Position numbers and translations under genes: made by a program. From Aliidiomarina shirensis (GTDB taxonomy: Bacteria; Pseudomonadota; Gammaproteobacteria; Enterobacterales; Alteromonadaceae), in assembly GCF_003987345.1 (NCBI RefSeq), contig NZ_PIPP01000001.1, forward strand, positions 62,001-126,000: a stretch of 64,000 nucleotides of DNA. Reading direction: 5' to 3'. Under the pieces are notes generated by a model. It worked only from the letters and a program-made list of their open reading frames with translations, was not told the DNA's origin and searched no databases. This document shows positions 9,300-16,390 of this stretch, piece after piece. Position 1 is the first letter of the stretch. Each line of letters begins with the position of its first letter.

Positions 9300-9658
9300 G
9301 GGGCTGATCCGGATTCGACGGGATACATGAAACCCAAGGTGCATGCCGAGGTGAGGCTGGCCTCGTAAAAAGCCTCAACTTTATAGTTGCAAACGACGAC
9401 AACTACGCTCTAGCGGCTTAATAACCCGCTAAGCCCGTTCCCCAGCGCTTTGTCTGCGAGACTGGACCAGAACGGCTAACCCTAATGTAGACTCGCGTGG
9501 ATGCTTCGCCCGGAGCTGAACCGTTAAACTTAATCGGGCTCGTCATTATAGAAGCCTGTCTGTCGGCGTCTTGATGATTAATTAAAAGACTGACTAAGCA
9601 TGTAGGACCGAGGATGTAGGTATTGCGGACGCGGGTTCAAATCCCGCCAGCTCCACCA
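9300..9658 (+). ncRNA. ssrA: Transfer-messenger RNA (tmRNA)
   Basis: tmRNA rescues stalled ribosomes and tags the nascent chain for proteolysis. The 5' end GGGGCTGATCCGGATTCGAC and the 3' end with GGTTCAAATCC and GCTCCACCA form the tRNA-Ala-like domain. The tag frame at 9389-9421 encodes ANDDNYALAA then stop, preceded by the resume-codon region. The gene has the one-piece gammaproteobacterial form. Its 3' end is the insertion point of the island that follows. Confidence 0.97.
9630..9658 (+). other. Likely attL: ssrA 3' end used as integration target
   Basis: The T-arm and acceptor end of ssrA is a classic target of CP4/P4-type tyrosine recombinases, and an integrase pseudogene of that type begins 350 bases downstream. 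The ssrA 3' end is intact after insertion, as expected. No second copy (attR) was found by eye before 19.1 kb, so the site is inferred from context. Confidence 0.55.
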
Positions 9659-9692
9659 TATCAAAGACTAGGCAAGTCTAATATTGTCTACT

Positions 9693-9718
9693 AACCCAGC
9701 GTAATTGCTGGGTTTTTT
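9693..9718 (+). terminator. ssrA terminator
   Basis: The stem AACCCAGC/GCTGGGTT with a 6-base loop is followed by a T-run, 35 bases after the tmRNA CCA end. Confidence 0.9.
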
Positions 9719-9964
9719 ATTGCCTGTAGTAAAATGTAGTCTTATGCAGAACAGCCAAATCTAGCTATTTTTTGGGGTACATTTGGGGGTATCTCTGGCT
9801 ATTCCGAAAACTGATACCCCACTTTAGAAATTGCCAACGCCAAACGGCGCTTAAGTATAGGCGGCGTAGCACAGCAGTTTCATTGAATTGCCGAAACCCT
9901 GCCATATTTCGCATCATTTTGCATGCGAATTCAATACCCCATTTCGCTTGTTGAACCCCCCCAA

Positions 9965-10000
9965 TTCCGGACAATCTCTAACAGAGATTGGATACCGGAA
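9965..10000. repeat. Inverted repeat just upstream of the integrase start
   Basis: A perfect 8-bp stem (9972-9979 with 9983-9990, 3-base loop) is extended by an outer TTCCGG/CCGGAA pair (9965-9970 with 9995-10000). It ends 10 bases before the integrase ATG and so spans its ribosome-site region. It may be an operator for the integrase gene or an RNA hairpin limiting its translation. Confidence 0.55.
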
Positions 10001-10009
10001 AATATCACG

Positions 10010-11164
10010 ATGCCATTAACCGTTACGCAGATTAATAATGCCAAAGTAGCAGATAAACCTTTTAAGCTTTACGATGGGCAAGGTTTATTTCTTCAAATAA
10101 CCTCTACTGGGCGCAAGTATTGGCGCATGACAATACCGCTATGCGGGCAAAGAAAAATTGCTCGCTATTGGTGTGTATCCAGAATTATCGCTCAAGGAAG
10201 CAAGGCTAGCACGTGATGACGCACGAAAGTTACTCATTGATGGCCTAGATCCATCTATGGAAAAACAAACACGGCAGATTAACCAACGAGTCGCAGAGAA
10301 AAACACATTTGAGGCCGTGGCCAACGAATTCATGAATGCAAAACTTGAAGGCCTAAGTGCAATGCACGTTGATCGCACTACTCAAGCTATCAAAGAGATT
10401 TGGTACCAGCTATTGGTAAACGAGTTATCTCCGAGGTTACCGCGCCCGAGTTGCTTGCGGTTCTGCGTCGAGTGGAAAAGCGGGGAGCTATTGAAACGGC
10501 GCACCGTATAAAGCAGGTTGCATGTCAGATATTCCGCTTTGCCATAGCAACTGGTAGGGCGGATAGGGATGTAGCCGCTGATTTACGAGGTGCTTTAAAA
10601 AGCCCAAGAAAGAGTCACTTCCCCGCCATTACAGATCCTAAAGAAGCGAAGCAACTTATAGTCGCTATACAAGGGTACCAAGGAACTCCATTGGTTAAAG
10701 CAGCACTTCGCTTATCACCGCTATTATTTTGCAGACCAGGTGAGCTTCGTCACATGGAATGGGCTGAAGTAAACTGGAATGAACGACGTATTGAGCTACC
10801 AGCTAGCAGGATGAAAATAGGGGAGCCACTGATCATACCGCTCTCAAATCAAGCGCTAAAAATACTTGAGGAGCTTTATCCGCATACCGGCAGTGGAAAA
10901 TACATTTTCCCATTTTCTAGAGGGCTTAGCCGGCCAATGTCTGATAATGCTGTTCGAACAGCACTGAGAACTCTTGGTTATGATAACGAGGCCATGACGC
11001 CTCATGGATTTCGTGCCATGGCACGTACAATCTTAGATGAAGTATTAGGGTACCGGGTTGAATATATCGAACAACAACTGGGGCATGCTGTGAAAGATGC
11101 GAACGCAAGGGCTTACAACAGGCCTATGCACCTTGACCAAAGAACAGAAATGATGCAAGCATAG
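10010..11164 (+). pseudogene. P4-type tyrosine integrase, two frameshifts
   Basis: The integrase reads in three frames. The N-terminal SAM-like arm (MPLTVTQINNAKVADKPF...YWRM) runs to about 10130, where one extra base shifts the frame; QYRYAGKEKLLAIGVYPE continues in the next frame. Near 10396 a second indel moves to the frame starting VPAIGKRVISEVTAPELL. The catalytic domain keeps RPGELR, HGFR, LGHAV and the Tyr of RAYNR. The product stops shortly after (EMMQA), earlier than usual for this family. Intact relatives integrate at tRNA or ssrA 3' ends. The two shifts should abolish function unless there is a sequencing error. Confidence 0.85.
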
Positions 11165-11173
11165 TCGAGCTAT

Positions 11174-11566
11174 CTAACAAGCTGCGCGCTTCATAGATGA
11201 TTGAGCTTGCTGCATAACCTTTTTGGCGAAATCTACGGCTCGCTGTCCTTTTGCCTGAGGGAAAGAATCGTCGAGTTTATAGTCAGCCTCGACTCTGTAC
11301 AGCTTTGATTGTCCTAATTTGTAACCAATGTTTTCTAACTCTTTAATGTCATAAGGTTCCTCTCCAGAATTACAAGTTTTTAAGTATGTAATAAGAGATT
11401 CATGAGTGCCTGATTCTTTGCGATCAGGCAAATTAGTAAGTCTGGATGTAACTTCATGGAATAGTGCGTAATAGGCACGGCTGGCTGCGTTCCTGTAGCT
11501 AACTTCAGAATTTGCCTTCAAGGACTCGTTCGCTAACTGAATTAGGTCAGAGGGGGTGGTTGCCAT
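11174..11566 (-). CDS. HEPN domain protein
   Basis: A 130-residue all-helical protein with the HEPN signature R-X6-H: Arg30 and His37 in SRAYYALFHEV. HEPN proteins are commonly metal-independent RNases in toxin-antitoxin and abortive-infection systems, though some are inactive adaptors. It is the second gene of a pair, six bases after a helical-repeat protein. No MNT nucleotidyltransferase antitoxin is present, so it is not a standard HEPN/MNT pair. RNase activity is inferred from the motif. Confidence 0.65.
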   Translation of the reverse strand: MATTPSDLIQLANESLKANSEVSYRNAASRAYYALFHEVTSRLTNLPDRKESGTHESLITYLKTCNSGEEPYDIKELENIGYKLGQSKLYRVEADYKLDDSFPQAKGQRAVDFAKKVMQQAQSSMKRAAC

Positions 11567-11572
11567 GCCTAA

Positions 11573-12361
11573 TTACTCCTCTGCGCCAGAAAGTTGAACT
11601 TTATCTTCGGTTGTTTCGAATAAAAATATTAAACGCGAATCAAAAGACTCAAGCTTCATCAATTTATCAGCAAGTTCGAAGTTCCAGTCAGCAACTTTGT
11701 GCGCGACTAATTGGCTAACTCCTAAAGTAATAAATAAACCTTTGGAATCGTGGCACTTCATAACTGAACTATAATAGGTCAACACTTTATTTTGAGCAGG
11801 GATCGAGGCTGCAACGTCATACATCTCAAGCAAACTATTTTCGTCAACTTCAGCTTCTTCAAGCATCAATAAGAGAGCATGGCTCTTCTGCCTAAAATCG
11901 GAAAACCTCTGTTTCGAAACGTCGCTCAACCCAGATACCATAGGCTCTACCTTTTGTAATAATATATTGGCCTCACTTAATCTGTAAGCATCCATCAAGT
12001 TTTCAATGGCCAAAAAATATATTTCGGGCATTTGAAAACGCTTGGCAGCATCAACCGATAGCTCTATGGATGACAAATATTCACCCTCAGAGGATAAATA
12101 GTAGCAAACGTTTTGAATTGAAGCCGGGTCGACTGAAGAGAAGCTGAGAAGTTTGTCGGATTCTACTTTTGCCTCTAATATTTTACCTTCCGCAAGAGCT
12201 AACAAGGCTTTCAATGCTACTTGGTGCTCAACTAAAGGAAGTTTATCAACCTCGCGCTTCAAAAGCCTGACTCGAAACTCGTTAAGATCTTCTTGGTTAA
12301 AAAGTTCCTGTATCTGCTTGAACAATCCTTGGACATTAGACTCAGCTGGTTTCAGCGACAT
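11573..12361 (-). CDS. Uncharacterised helical-repeat (TPR-like) protein
   Basis: The 262-residue product was not recognised. It is predicted by eye to be almost wholly helical with repeated Leu/Ala-rich hairpins (KALLALAEGKILEA, SSEGEYLSSIELSVDAAKRF, IYFLAIENLMDAYRLSEANILLQ) in the style of TPR repeats, with no catalytic motif or membrane segment. It lies six bases upstream of the HEPN gene and is very probably co-expressed, so a role as partner, sensor or antitoxin of the HEPN protein is plausible but inferred only from position. Confidence 0.6.
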   Translation of the reverse strand: MSLKPAESNVQGLFKQIQELFNQEDLNEFRVRLLKREVDKLPLVEHQVALKALLALAEGKILEAKVESDKLLSFSSVDPASIQNVCYYLSSEGEYLSSIELSVDAAKRFQMPEIYFLAIENLMDAYRLSEANILLQKVEPMVSGLSDVSKQRFSDFRQKSHALLLMLEEAEVDENSLLEMYDVAASIPAQNKVLTYYSSVMKCHDSKGLFITLGVSQLVAHKVADWNFELADKLMKLESFDSRLIFLFETTEDKVQLSGAEE

Positions 12362-12466
12362 TTATATTCCTTGTTTAGGCATATCTAGGAGGAGTGAAGC
12401 TAGCACGCATGGCTTATTTAAGTTAATTTAGCGCAGAAGAATAGTCAACCTCTATAGTTTTGTCAA

Positions 12467-12685
12467 TCAGACTACTCTTGACTGACATGACTGTACTCTT
12501 GTTGTAATCCACTCATCAATTTCAGACTCCAGCCACGCTACCCGTTTACCACATAAATTAATCTGCCGTGGAAACTCTCCTGCAGCTATGCGATTGTAAA
12601 TTGTCGCATTGGAGAGCTTTACTCGGTCGATAACTTCCTTCATATCGAGGAATCGCAGTGGCTTCTGGTGTTTTTCATTGCTCAT
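12467..12685 (-). CDS. AlpA-family regulator
   Basis: A short MerR-like winged-helix protein of the AlpA / phage regulatory family, which activates integrase or excisionase genes in P4-like elements. The motif is RFLDMKEVIDRVKLSNATIY followed by GEFPRQI and a C-terminal WLESEIDEWI. The ATG at 12685 is preferred over the GTG at 12694, though neither has a clear ribosome site. Its target in this element may be the now broken integrase. Confidence 0.85.
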   Translation of the reverse strand: MSNEKHQKPLRFLDMKEVIDRVKLSNATIYNRIAAGEFPRQINLCGKRVAWLESEIDEWITTRVQSCQSRVV

Positions 12686-12716
12686 GTCGTTCACATTTTA
12701 AAGTTTAAAATTCTTA

Positions 12717-12930
12717 TCATTTAACTGATTTCAGATGAGCCCAGTCGAGCTCTTTGATTCTTTCAACCGCGGTCGCAGCTTCGTTTAATTCTTTTTAGTG
12801 ATTGATTAAAGCTAGGCCTAGCTACGTCATTTAGAATTTCCTTGGCTTTAGCGAAATGCCCCAGCACGTGAACGTTATCATGTTGAAATGAAGCGAATCG
12901 ATGGCGCGTGACACTATTTTCGGTGTAGTT
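12717..12930 (-). pseudogene. Frameshifted gene upstream of alpA
   Basis: Two minus-strand frames read as one protein-like sequence. The first, bounded upstream by a stop at 12931-12933, includes FASFQHDNVHVLGHFAKAKE and ILNDVARPSFNQSLK. The second continues ELNEAATAVERIKELDW to SVK and a stop at 12717. They join if one base is removed from the A5 run (T5 on the plus strand, 12792-12796). No start codon is visible, so the 5' end is also lost or shifted. Product unrecognised. It sits where small accessory genes lie beside alpA in related islands. It could be a chance open frame, but the joined peptide has ordinary helical protein composition. Confidence 0.4.
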
Positions 12931-13071
12931 CTAATTGTTACCATTTTATTAGTGGTTATGGCTGGAGGTGGATTTGTTGTTTCAGGTCTTGCTGGGGTTA
13001 TAGTGGGGTGGTGGCTATCTCGTTGGTATAATGCTGTTGAGGTCAGAAATTGGGCTAGATGCCGCATGTAG
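12901..13071 (+). CDS. Possible small membrane protein (56 aa)
   Basis: A plus-strand frame of 56 codons encodes two hydrophobic stretches (TIFGVVLIVTILLVVMAGGG and GLAGVIVGWWLS) and a short Arg-rich tail, as in small membrane proteins of phage and toxin-like loci. There is only a weak upstream purine stretch (GAAG), and its first 30 bases overlap the minus-strand pseudogene frame. No homologue recognised. Confidence 0.3.
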   Translation: MARDTIFGVVLIVTILLVVMAGGGFVVSGLAGVIVGWWLSRWYNAVEVRNWARCRM

Positions 13072-13076
13072 CGGCA

Positions 13077-13469
13077 TTAACTAATGAGGTTAAGTTGTTC
13101 TTCCGATATATCTTCACTGCATTTTGCGCAGTCCACAAGTTGTTGAAAGATAACATCGTCGAGCGTACAGACTGCATTTAGGGTGCCGCCGAATCTTTTT
13201 TGAAGTAATTCGGCGCTATTGAACAAGTAAAACTCATTTAAGCAAACCCAAGTTGACTCTTTTAGATAGCAACAGCCTTTAGGAAGGAAAAAATTGAAGA
13301 AGCGATCAGCTTGACAGCCGTAGGTAGTGCCACGGCCATGCTGTTTAGATGTTGTTTTAGCGACTAGATGGATACCGTTCTGGTTTCCTAGCGCTACAAA
13401 TAGTTTTTCGCCTGATTCACCGTCATTAAAGTGAAAATCGCGATCAAAGAATATGCTGCCTGGTACCAC
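13077..13469 (-). CDS. Putative toxin partner of the Panacea protein (MazF-like in appearance)
   Basis: A 130-residue protein encoded immediately downstream of, and overlapping by 26 bases, the Panacea gene. The N-terminus (VPGSIFFDRDF.. DGESGEKLFVALG..) has the beta-strand pattern of PemK/MazF SH3-like toxins (PG-I at the start, K-x-x-V-V-L-like strand), but this is a visual likeness only. It has several Cys residues (CCYL, CAKC). In two-gene Panacea systems the neighbour is normally the toxin, so toxin function is inferred from context. Confidence 0.55.
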   Translation of the reverse strand: MVPGSIFFDRDFHFNDGESGEKLFVALGNQNGIHLVAKTTSKQHGRGTTYGCQADRFFNFFLPKGCCYLKESTWVCLNEFYLFNSAELLQKRFGGTLNAVCTLDDVIFQQLVDCAKCSEDISEEQLNLIS

Positions 13470-14016
13470 TTAGCTTCTCCATAAGCTCTTGCCGATCCTT
13501 AGAGACGCTCATAACCATTTCATGCTCCGCAGTTCTAACAGCTAGTTCGTACGGAATGAGTGATTGGCGTTTGCCCTCAACTTCAAAAACTTGATGCCAA
13601 GGCTGATTCTCCAGGTGGGTTTCTTCGACCATTTCATCAGCGGTTGCAGTTTTGTATTTCTCCGAGAGCTCACGCAACATACTCAGTTCTCGCCGAGTGA
13701 AGATAGAAGTATCGGTGTCGGATTTTTTAGTTACAGTCAGCATTTTTCCGCGATAAGCCGTAGTTTCACGAAATTCTATGCTCGCTGCTAAATCTTCTTT
13801 CGGATTATTGATTTCATTGTAAAGCTCTGCGGGCACTGGGCCCATTGGCCATGCATAGTAATTAAGGCCGGTGACTGGACGGCCTGTATCTCTGAAGTGG
13901 CGAAAGTCTAGGAAGTATAAAAGCTTGCAAAGCTTAGTCTTTCCCAGTTTTTCGACATTTTCTGAAAAGTAGCAAATAGCATTGATTAGCTTGTTTCGCT
14001 CGTTCGATATGATCAT
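13444..14016 (-). CDS. Panacea (SocA/DUF4065) domain antitoxin
   Basis: The protein carries the Panacea domain: NKLINAICYFSENVEKLGKT, KLCKLLYFLDFRHFRDTGRP, GLNYYAWPMGPVPAELYNEI. This domain neutralises many unrelated toxins in two-gene systems, and in Caulobacter SocA serves as a proteolytic adaptor. The start at 14016 (MIISNERN) has a good AGGAG ribosome site six bases upstream; the longer frame from 14061 lacks one. The gene order here is antitoxin first with overlap into the partner. Confidence 0.85.
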   Translation of the reverse strand: MIISNERNKLINAICYFSENVEKLGKTKLCKLLYFLDFRHFRDTGRPVTGLNYYAWPMGPVPAELYNEINNPKEDLAASIEFRETTAYRGKMLTVTKKSDTDTSIFTRRELSMLRELSEKYKTATADEMVEETHLENQPWHQVFEVEGKRQSLIPYELAVRTAEHEMVMSVSKDRQELMEKLSGTRQHIL

Positions 14017-14064
14017 CTTAGCTCCTGCTTTGATGGGCGCATCATACAGATTGCTGTACAAAAA

Positions 14065-14529
14065 TCAATCATAACCCTTGAATAAGTATGGTATATCGCT
14101 ACCAAAATAGCGTTCGAACTTAGTAATCTCTTCATCCAAATTGGCCACATAATCTTCAGCACAGCTAGCAACTCTGCTACTGCCGCATCTACCTACCATA
14201 GCAGTTAATAATCTTTCTGCGTATCGATTAGTGCCAGGGTCGAAGGTAAACACCAATGAAAAAGCAGAAGCAGAAGAGGCATATTCACTGTCTAAGGGCG
14301 TACTTATAAGGTAGAAGCCAAAGTGTGGCTCATTAGTGTCATTAGACAACTTTAAGTGTGGACTGCTCCGGACAAGATTGCGCACATTAAATGCGACTCG
14401 ACTACCGACCGAATCATCTCCACTATGAGAAACATAGACAGGGTATTTAAAGTCATCGTTTGCAGTCGCAGTCAGGGGGCTTGCAGCTGTTGTTATGAGC
14501 AAAGCTAGAGAGTACAGCGACTTTTTCAT
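14065..14529 (-). CDS. Exported hypothetical protein
   Basis: A 154-residue protein starting with a typical Sec signal (MKKSLYSLALLITTAASPLTATA, cleavage near residue 23). The mature part is not recognised. It holds one Cys pair (GRCGSSRVASCAEDY) that could form a periplasmic disulfide. It is separated from the Panacea gene by about 50 bases and may be a separate island cargo gene. Confidence 0.6.
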   Translation of the reverse strand: MKKSLYSLALLITTAASPLTATANDDFKYPVYVSHSGDDSVGSRVAFNVRNLVRSSPHLKLSNDTNEPHFGFYLISTPLDSEYASSASAFSLVFTFDPGTNRYAERLLTAMVGRCGSSRVASCAEDYVANLDEEITKFERYFGSDIPYLFKGYD

Positions 14530-14614
14530 GTATTCTTCCTTGAGCTATAATGTTAATACATTGTTGATCGCCGGAGTAGGGGTGTCAATATCCTAACCCC
14601 GGCGCTATATCGGG

Positions 14615-14800
14615 TTACATTCCACATGTTTTTGCTAGGTGTAACTTAATAAAACCATTACTGCTTCTCATAACAGCTTCGGCTAGATGTTCCCTTGTAT
14701 TATCAGAATTGGGATTCCAAAGCTGCTTTATCGTTACCGCTCTTCCATCTATATCTGCCTTGTACGTCAACATCAGTATTTGTTTTTCGTCGTTATTCAT
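14615..14800 (-). CDS. Small hypothetical protein (61 aa)
   Basis: The reading frame starts MNNDEKQILMLTYKADIDGR behind a TTAGGAA ribosome site spaced 7 bases from the ATG, which favours a real gene. There is no signal peptide or membrane segment, and no family was recognised. Confidence 0.45.
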   Translation of the reverse strand: MNNDEKQILMLTYKADIDGRAVTIKQLWNPNSDNTREHLAEAVMRSSNGFIKLHLAKTCGM

Positions 14801-15008
14801 TATTCAGTTCCTAATTTTAATTAGAGGGACTGAAAACCGGTTTTCAATATTCGGGTGGCCAAACCCTAGCGCTATGAGAGCACAATCTGAAATTCAGGCT
14901 ACTGGATGAACTTTCGGGTTCGAGGCCGAAATTAACCGGTAGCGCAAAAATAGAAATGTGGTAATAGCGCTTCGTGAAACAGTTCTCCAGAAGGCGTGAG
15001 TCACATAA

Positions 15009-15140
15009 CTACGGTAGCCGACGAAATAATGAATGTCTTTCTGGGTTTTTCATAACCATTTGAAAAGCCACATTTAAATTTTTAGGTGTTGTTAAAAGTA
15101 GAGTTTCTTGCAGCACTTTTAAATACTTTATTGGATACAT
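15009..15140 (-). CDS. Possible 43-residue ORF or gene remnant
   Basis: The frame starts ATG TAT CCA and reads like genuine protein (KYLKVLQETLLL, NVAFQMVMKNPERHSLFRRL), ending in TAG. There is no obvious ribosome site. It could be the tail of a degraded gene rather than an independent small protein. Confidence 0.25.
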   Translation of the reverse strand: MYPIKYLKVLQETLLLTTPKNLNVAFQMVMKNPERHSLFRRLP

Positions 15141-15215
15141 AATCAGAGATCATTTTAAAACTAAGGAAGGTAAAAGACGAGGGTACTATTTAAGTGTTAA
15201 TCAACCCAAAATTTA

Positions 15216-15233
15216 GGGCGCAGAAGTGCGCCC
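15216..15233 (-). terminator. Possible terminator after the methyltransferase operon
   Basis: A perfect 7-bp stem GGGCGCA/TGCGCCC with a 4-base loop lies 60 bases beyond the methyltransferase stop. On the minus strand it is followed by only TAAATTTT, so termination would be moderate. Confidence 0.5.
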
Positions 15234-15290
15234 CTTACTAACTAGAAATTACTTTACTTGAAAGGTATTCAACATCATCTAGCATCGTTC

Positions 15291-16364
15291 TCAGTTTGAT
15301 AACAAATTGCTCTGTATAACGGTAGAATTAGAGCAATTCACGGCGTTCAAGTGCTGTTGAAATGACTTTGCGATGACCTCGCCAAGGACTACAGGCACAG
15401 CATTTCCAATGAGCCTACCCAAAGTGCTCATACTCAACTTGTCATCATCTTTCAAGAATTCGTATTCGTCAGGAAATGACTGAAGAATAGCTGCTTCGCG
15501 AAGACTTATTGCTCTGTCTTGTGACGGGTGTCCAAATCTTCCATTTCCAAAGCCATAACATTGAGTTGTAATGGTAGGGCTAGGGAGTGACCACTCCATC
15601 CTACCATAAACACTAGAATATCCTTGGCCAGACTTTTTAGTATGACATGTAGACAGTAGCTCTTCAGGCCAGTCCCGCCATGTTCCTCCGGGTTTTGAGT
15701 GTTTGATTCTAGATAGGTTTTTTTGAGAAAGTCCTGCGCTAATATGTAGCCGGTCATGCTTACACCCTTGGCCAGCATGAATTGATGGTAAATGGCTGAT
15801 ACTGTCTTTCACAGTGCGATATTCACGAACTGTATGGGTTGGCTTTATGAGCTCTACGGGCCCTAATTTCGAGGCAAGCAAAACGAGACGTAACCGTCTC
15901 TGTGGGAGACCGTAGTCTGGGCAAAAAACAGTGGTGTCGGTCACATAATAGCCGCTGTCAATTAGATGAGCCTTAAAGTCTTGATAAACACGGTGTTTGC
16001 AAACTCCAGGAACATTTTCCATTGTTACTAGATCGGGATTTACTCCGGAGATCAGCCTACTGAAATGATAAAGAAGTCCCCACCTGTCGTCCTTCGGCTT
16101 TTTTTGTGTATACTTTGAAAAAGGTTGACAGGGCGCACATCCAGCTAAAAGCTTAATACTATTTTTCGGAAAAAGAGTTGCAATCTCATTGGGAGATACT
16201 TCTGAAATGTCACGTTGATAGAAAGTACTAAAATTATTTTTTTCGTAGGCATACCGGCAAGCCTCATCTAGGTCATATCCCGCGGTAACTTCTACGCCCG
16301 CTTTTACAAAGCCGTGGGTAAGACCTCCAACACCACAGAACAAATCAACCGCCGTTATTTTCAT
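15291..16364 (-). CDS. C5 cytosine DNA methyltransferase
   Basis: A complete 357-residue m5C methyltransferase: motif I DLFCGVGG (7-14), catalytic motif IV with PCQ (Cys79), motif VI ENV (116-118), motif VIII QRRLR (155-159), a target-recognition region about 165-285, and motif X GNAVP (320-324). It transfers methyl from SAM to cytosine at an unknown site. It lies 26 bases downstream of the GHKL-nuclease gene on the same strand, the arrangement of a restriction-modification operon in which it protects host DNA. Confidence 0.93.
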   Translation of the reverse strand: MKITAVDLFCGVGGLTHGFVKAGVEVTAGYDLDEACRYAYEKNNFSTFYQRDISEVSPNEIATLFPKNSIKLLAGCAPCQPFSKYTQKKPKDDRWGLLYHFSRLISGVNPDLVTMENVPGVCKHRVYQDFKAHLIDSGYYVTDTTVFCPDYGLPQRRLRLVLLASKLGPVELIKPTHTVREYRTVKDSISHLPSIHAGQGCKHDRLHISAGLSQKNLSRIKHSKPGGTWRDWPEELLSTCHTKKSGQGYSSVYGRMEWSLPSPTITTQCYGFGNGRFGHPSQDRAISLREAAILQSFPDEYEFLKDDDKLSMSTLGRLIGNAVPVVLGEVIAKSFQQHLNAVNCSNSTVIQSNLLSN

Positions 16365-16390
16365 CGCACACCACTATTACGTTGCTAAAA

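Larger units (their letters stand above)
9659..10009. other. Gene-free left end of the island
   Basis: These 350 bases hold the ssrA terminator and then no convincing gene. The GGGGTACATTTGGGGG stretch around 9774-9790 is of the kind seen at the left ends of integrase-bearing islands. The last 45 bases contain the inverted repeat described separately. Confidence 0.5.
14801..15290. other. Gene-poor 490-base stretch in the island
   Basis: No gene of normal size is visible. It contains one short minus-strand frame (15009-15140) and a hairpin near 15216-15233. A minus-strand open stretch directly after the methyltransferase stop (ending at about 15241, with MLDDVEYLSSKV) reads like protein but has no convincing start. 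Confidence 0.4.

Noticed and set aside
12831-13067. 78-codon minus-strand frame
   Set aside because: Its composition (repeated Thr/Pro) is unlike protein, and a better coding reading exists in another minus frame and on the plus strand.
14709-14909. 66-codon plus-strand frame in the island
   Set aside because: It is antisense to the small minus-strand gene with a good ribosome site, and its second half reads like non-coding sequence.
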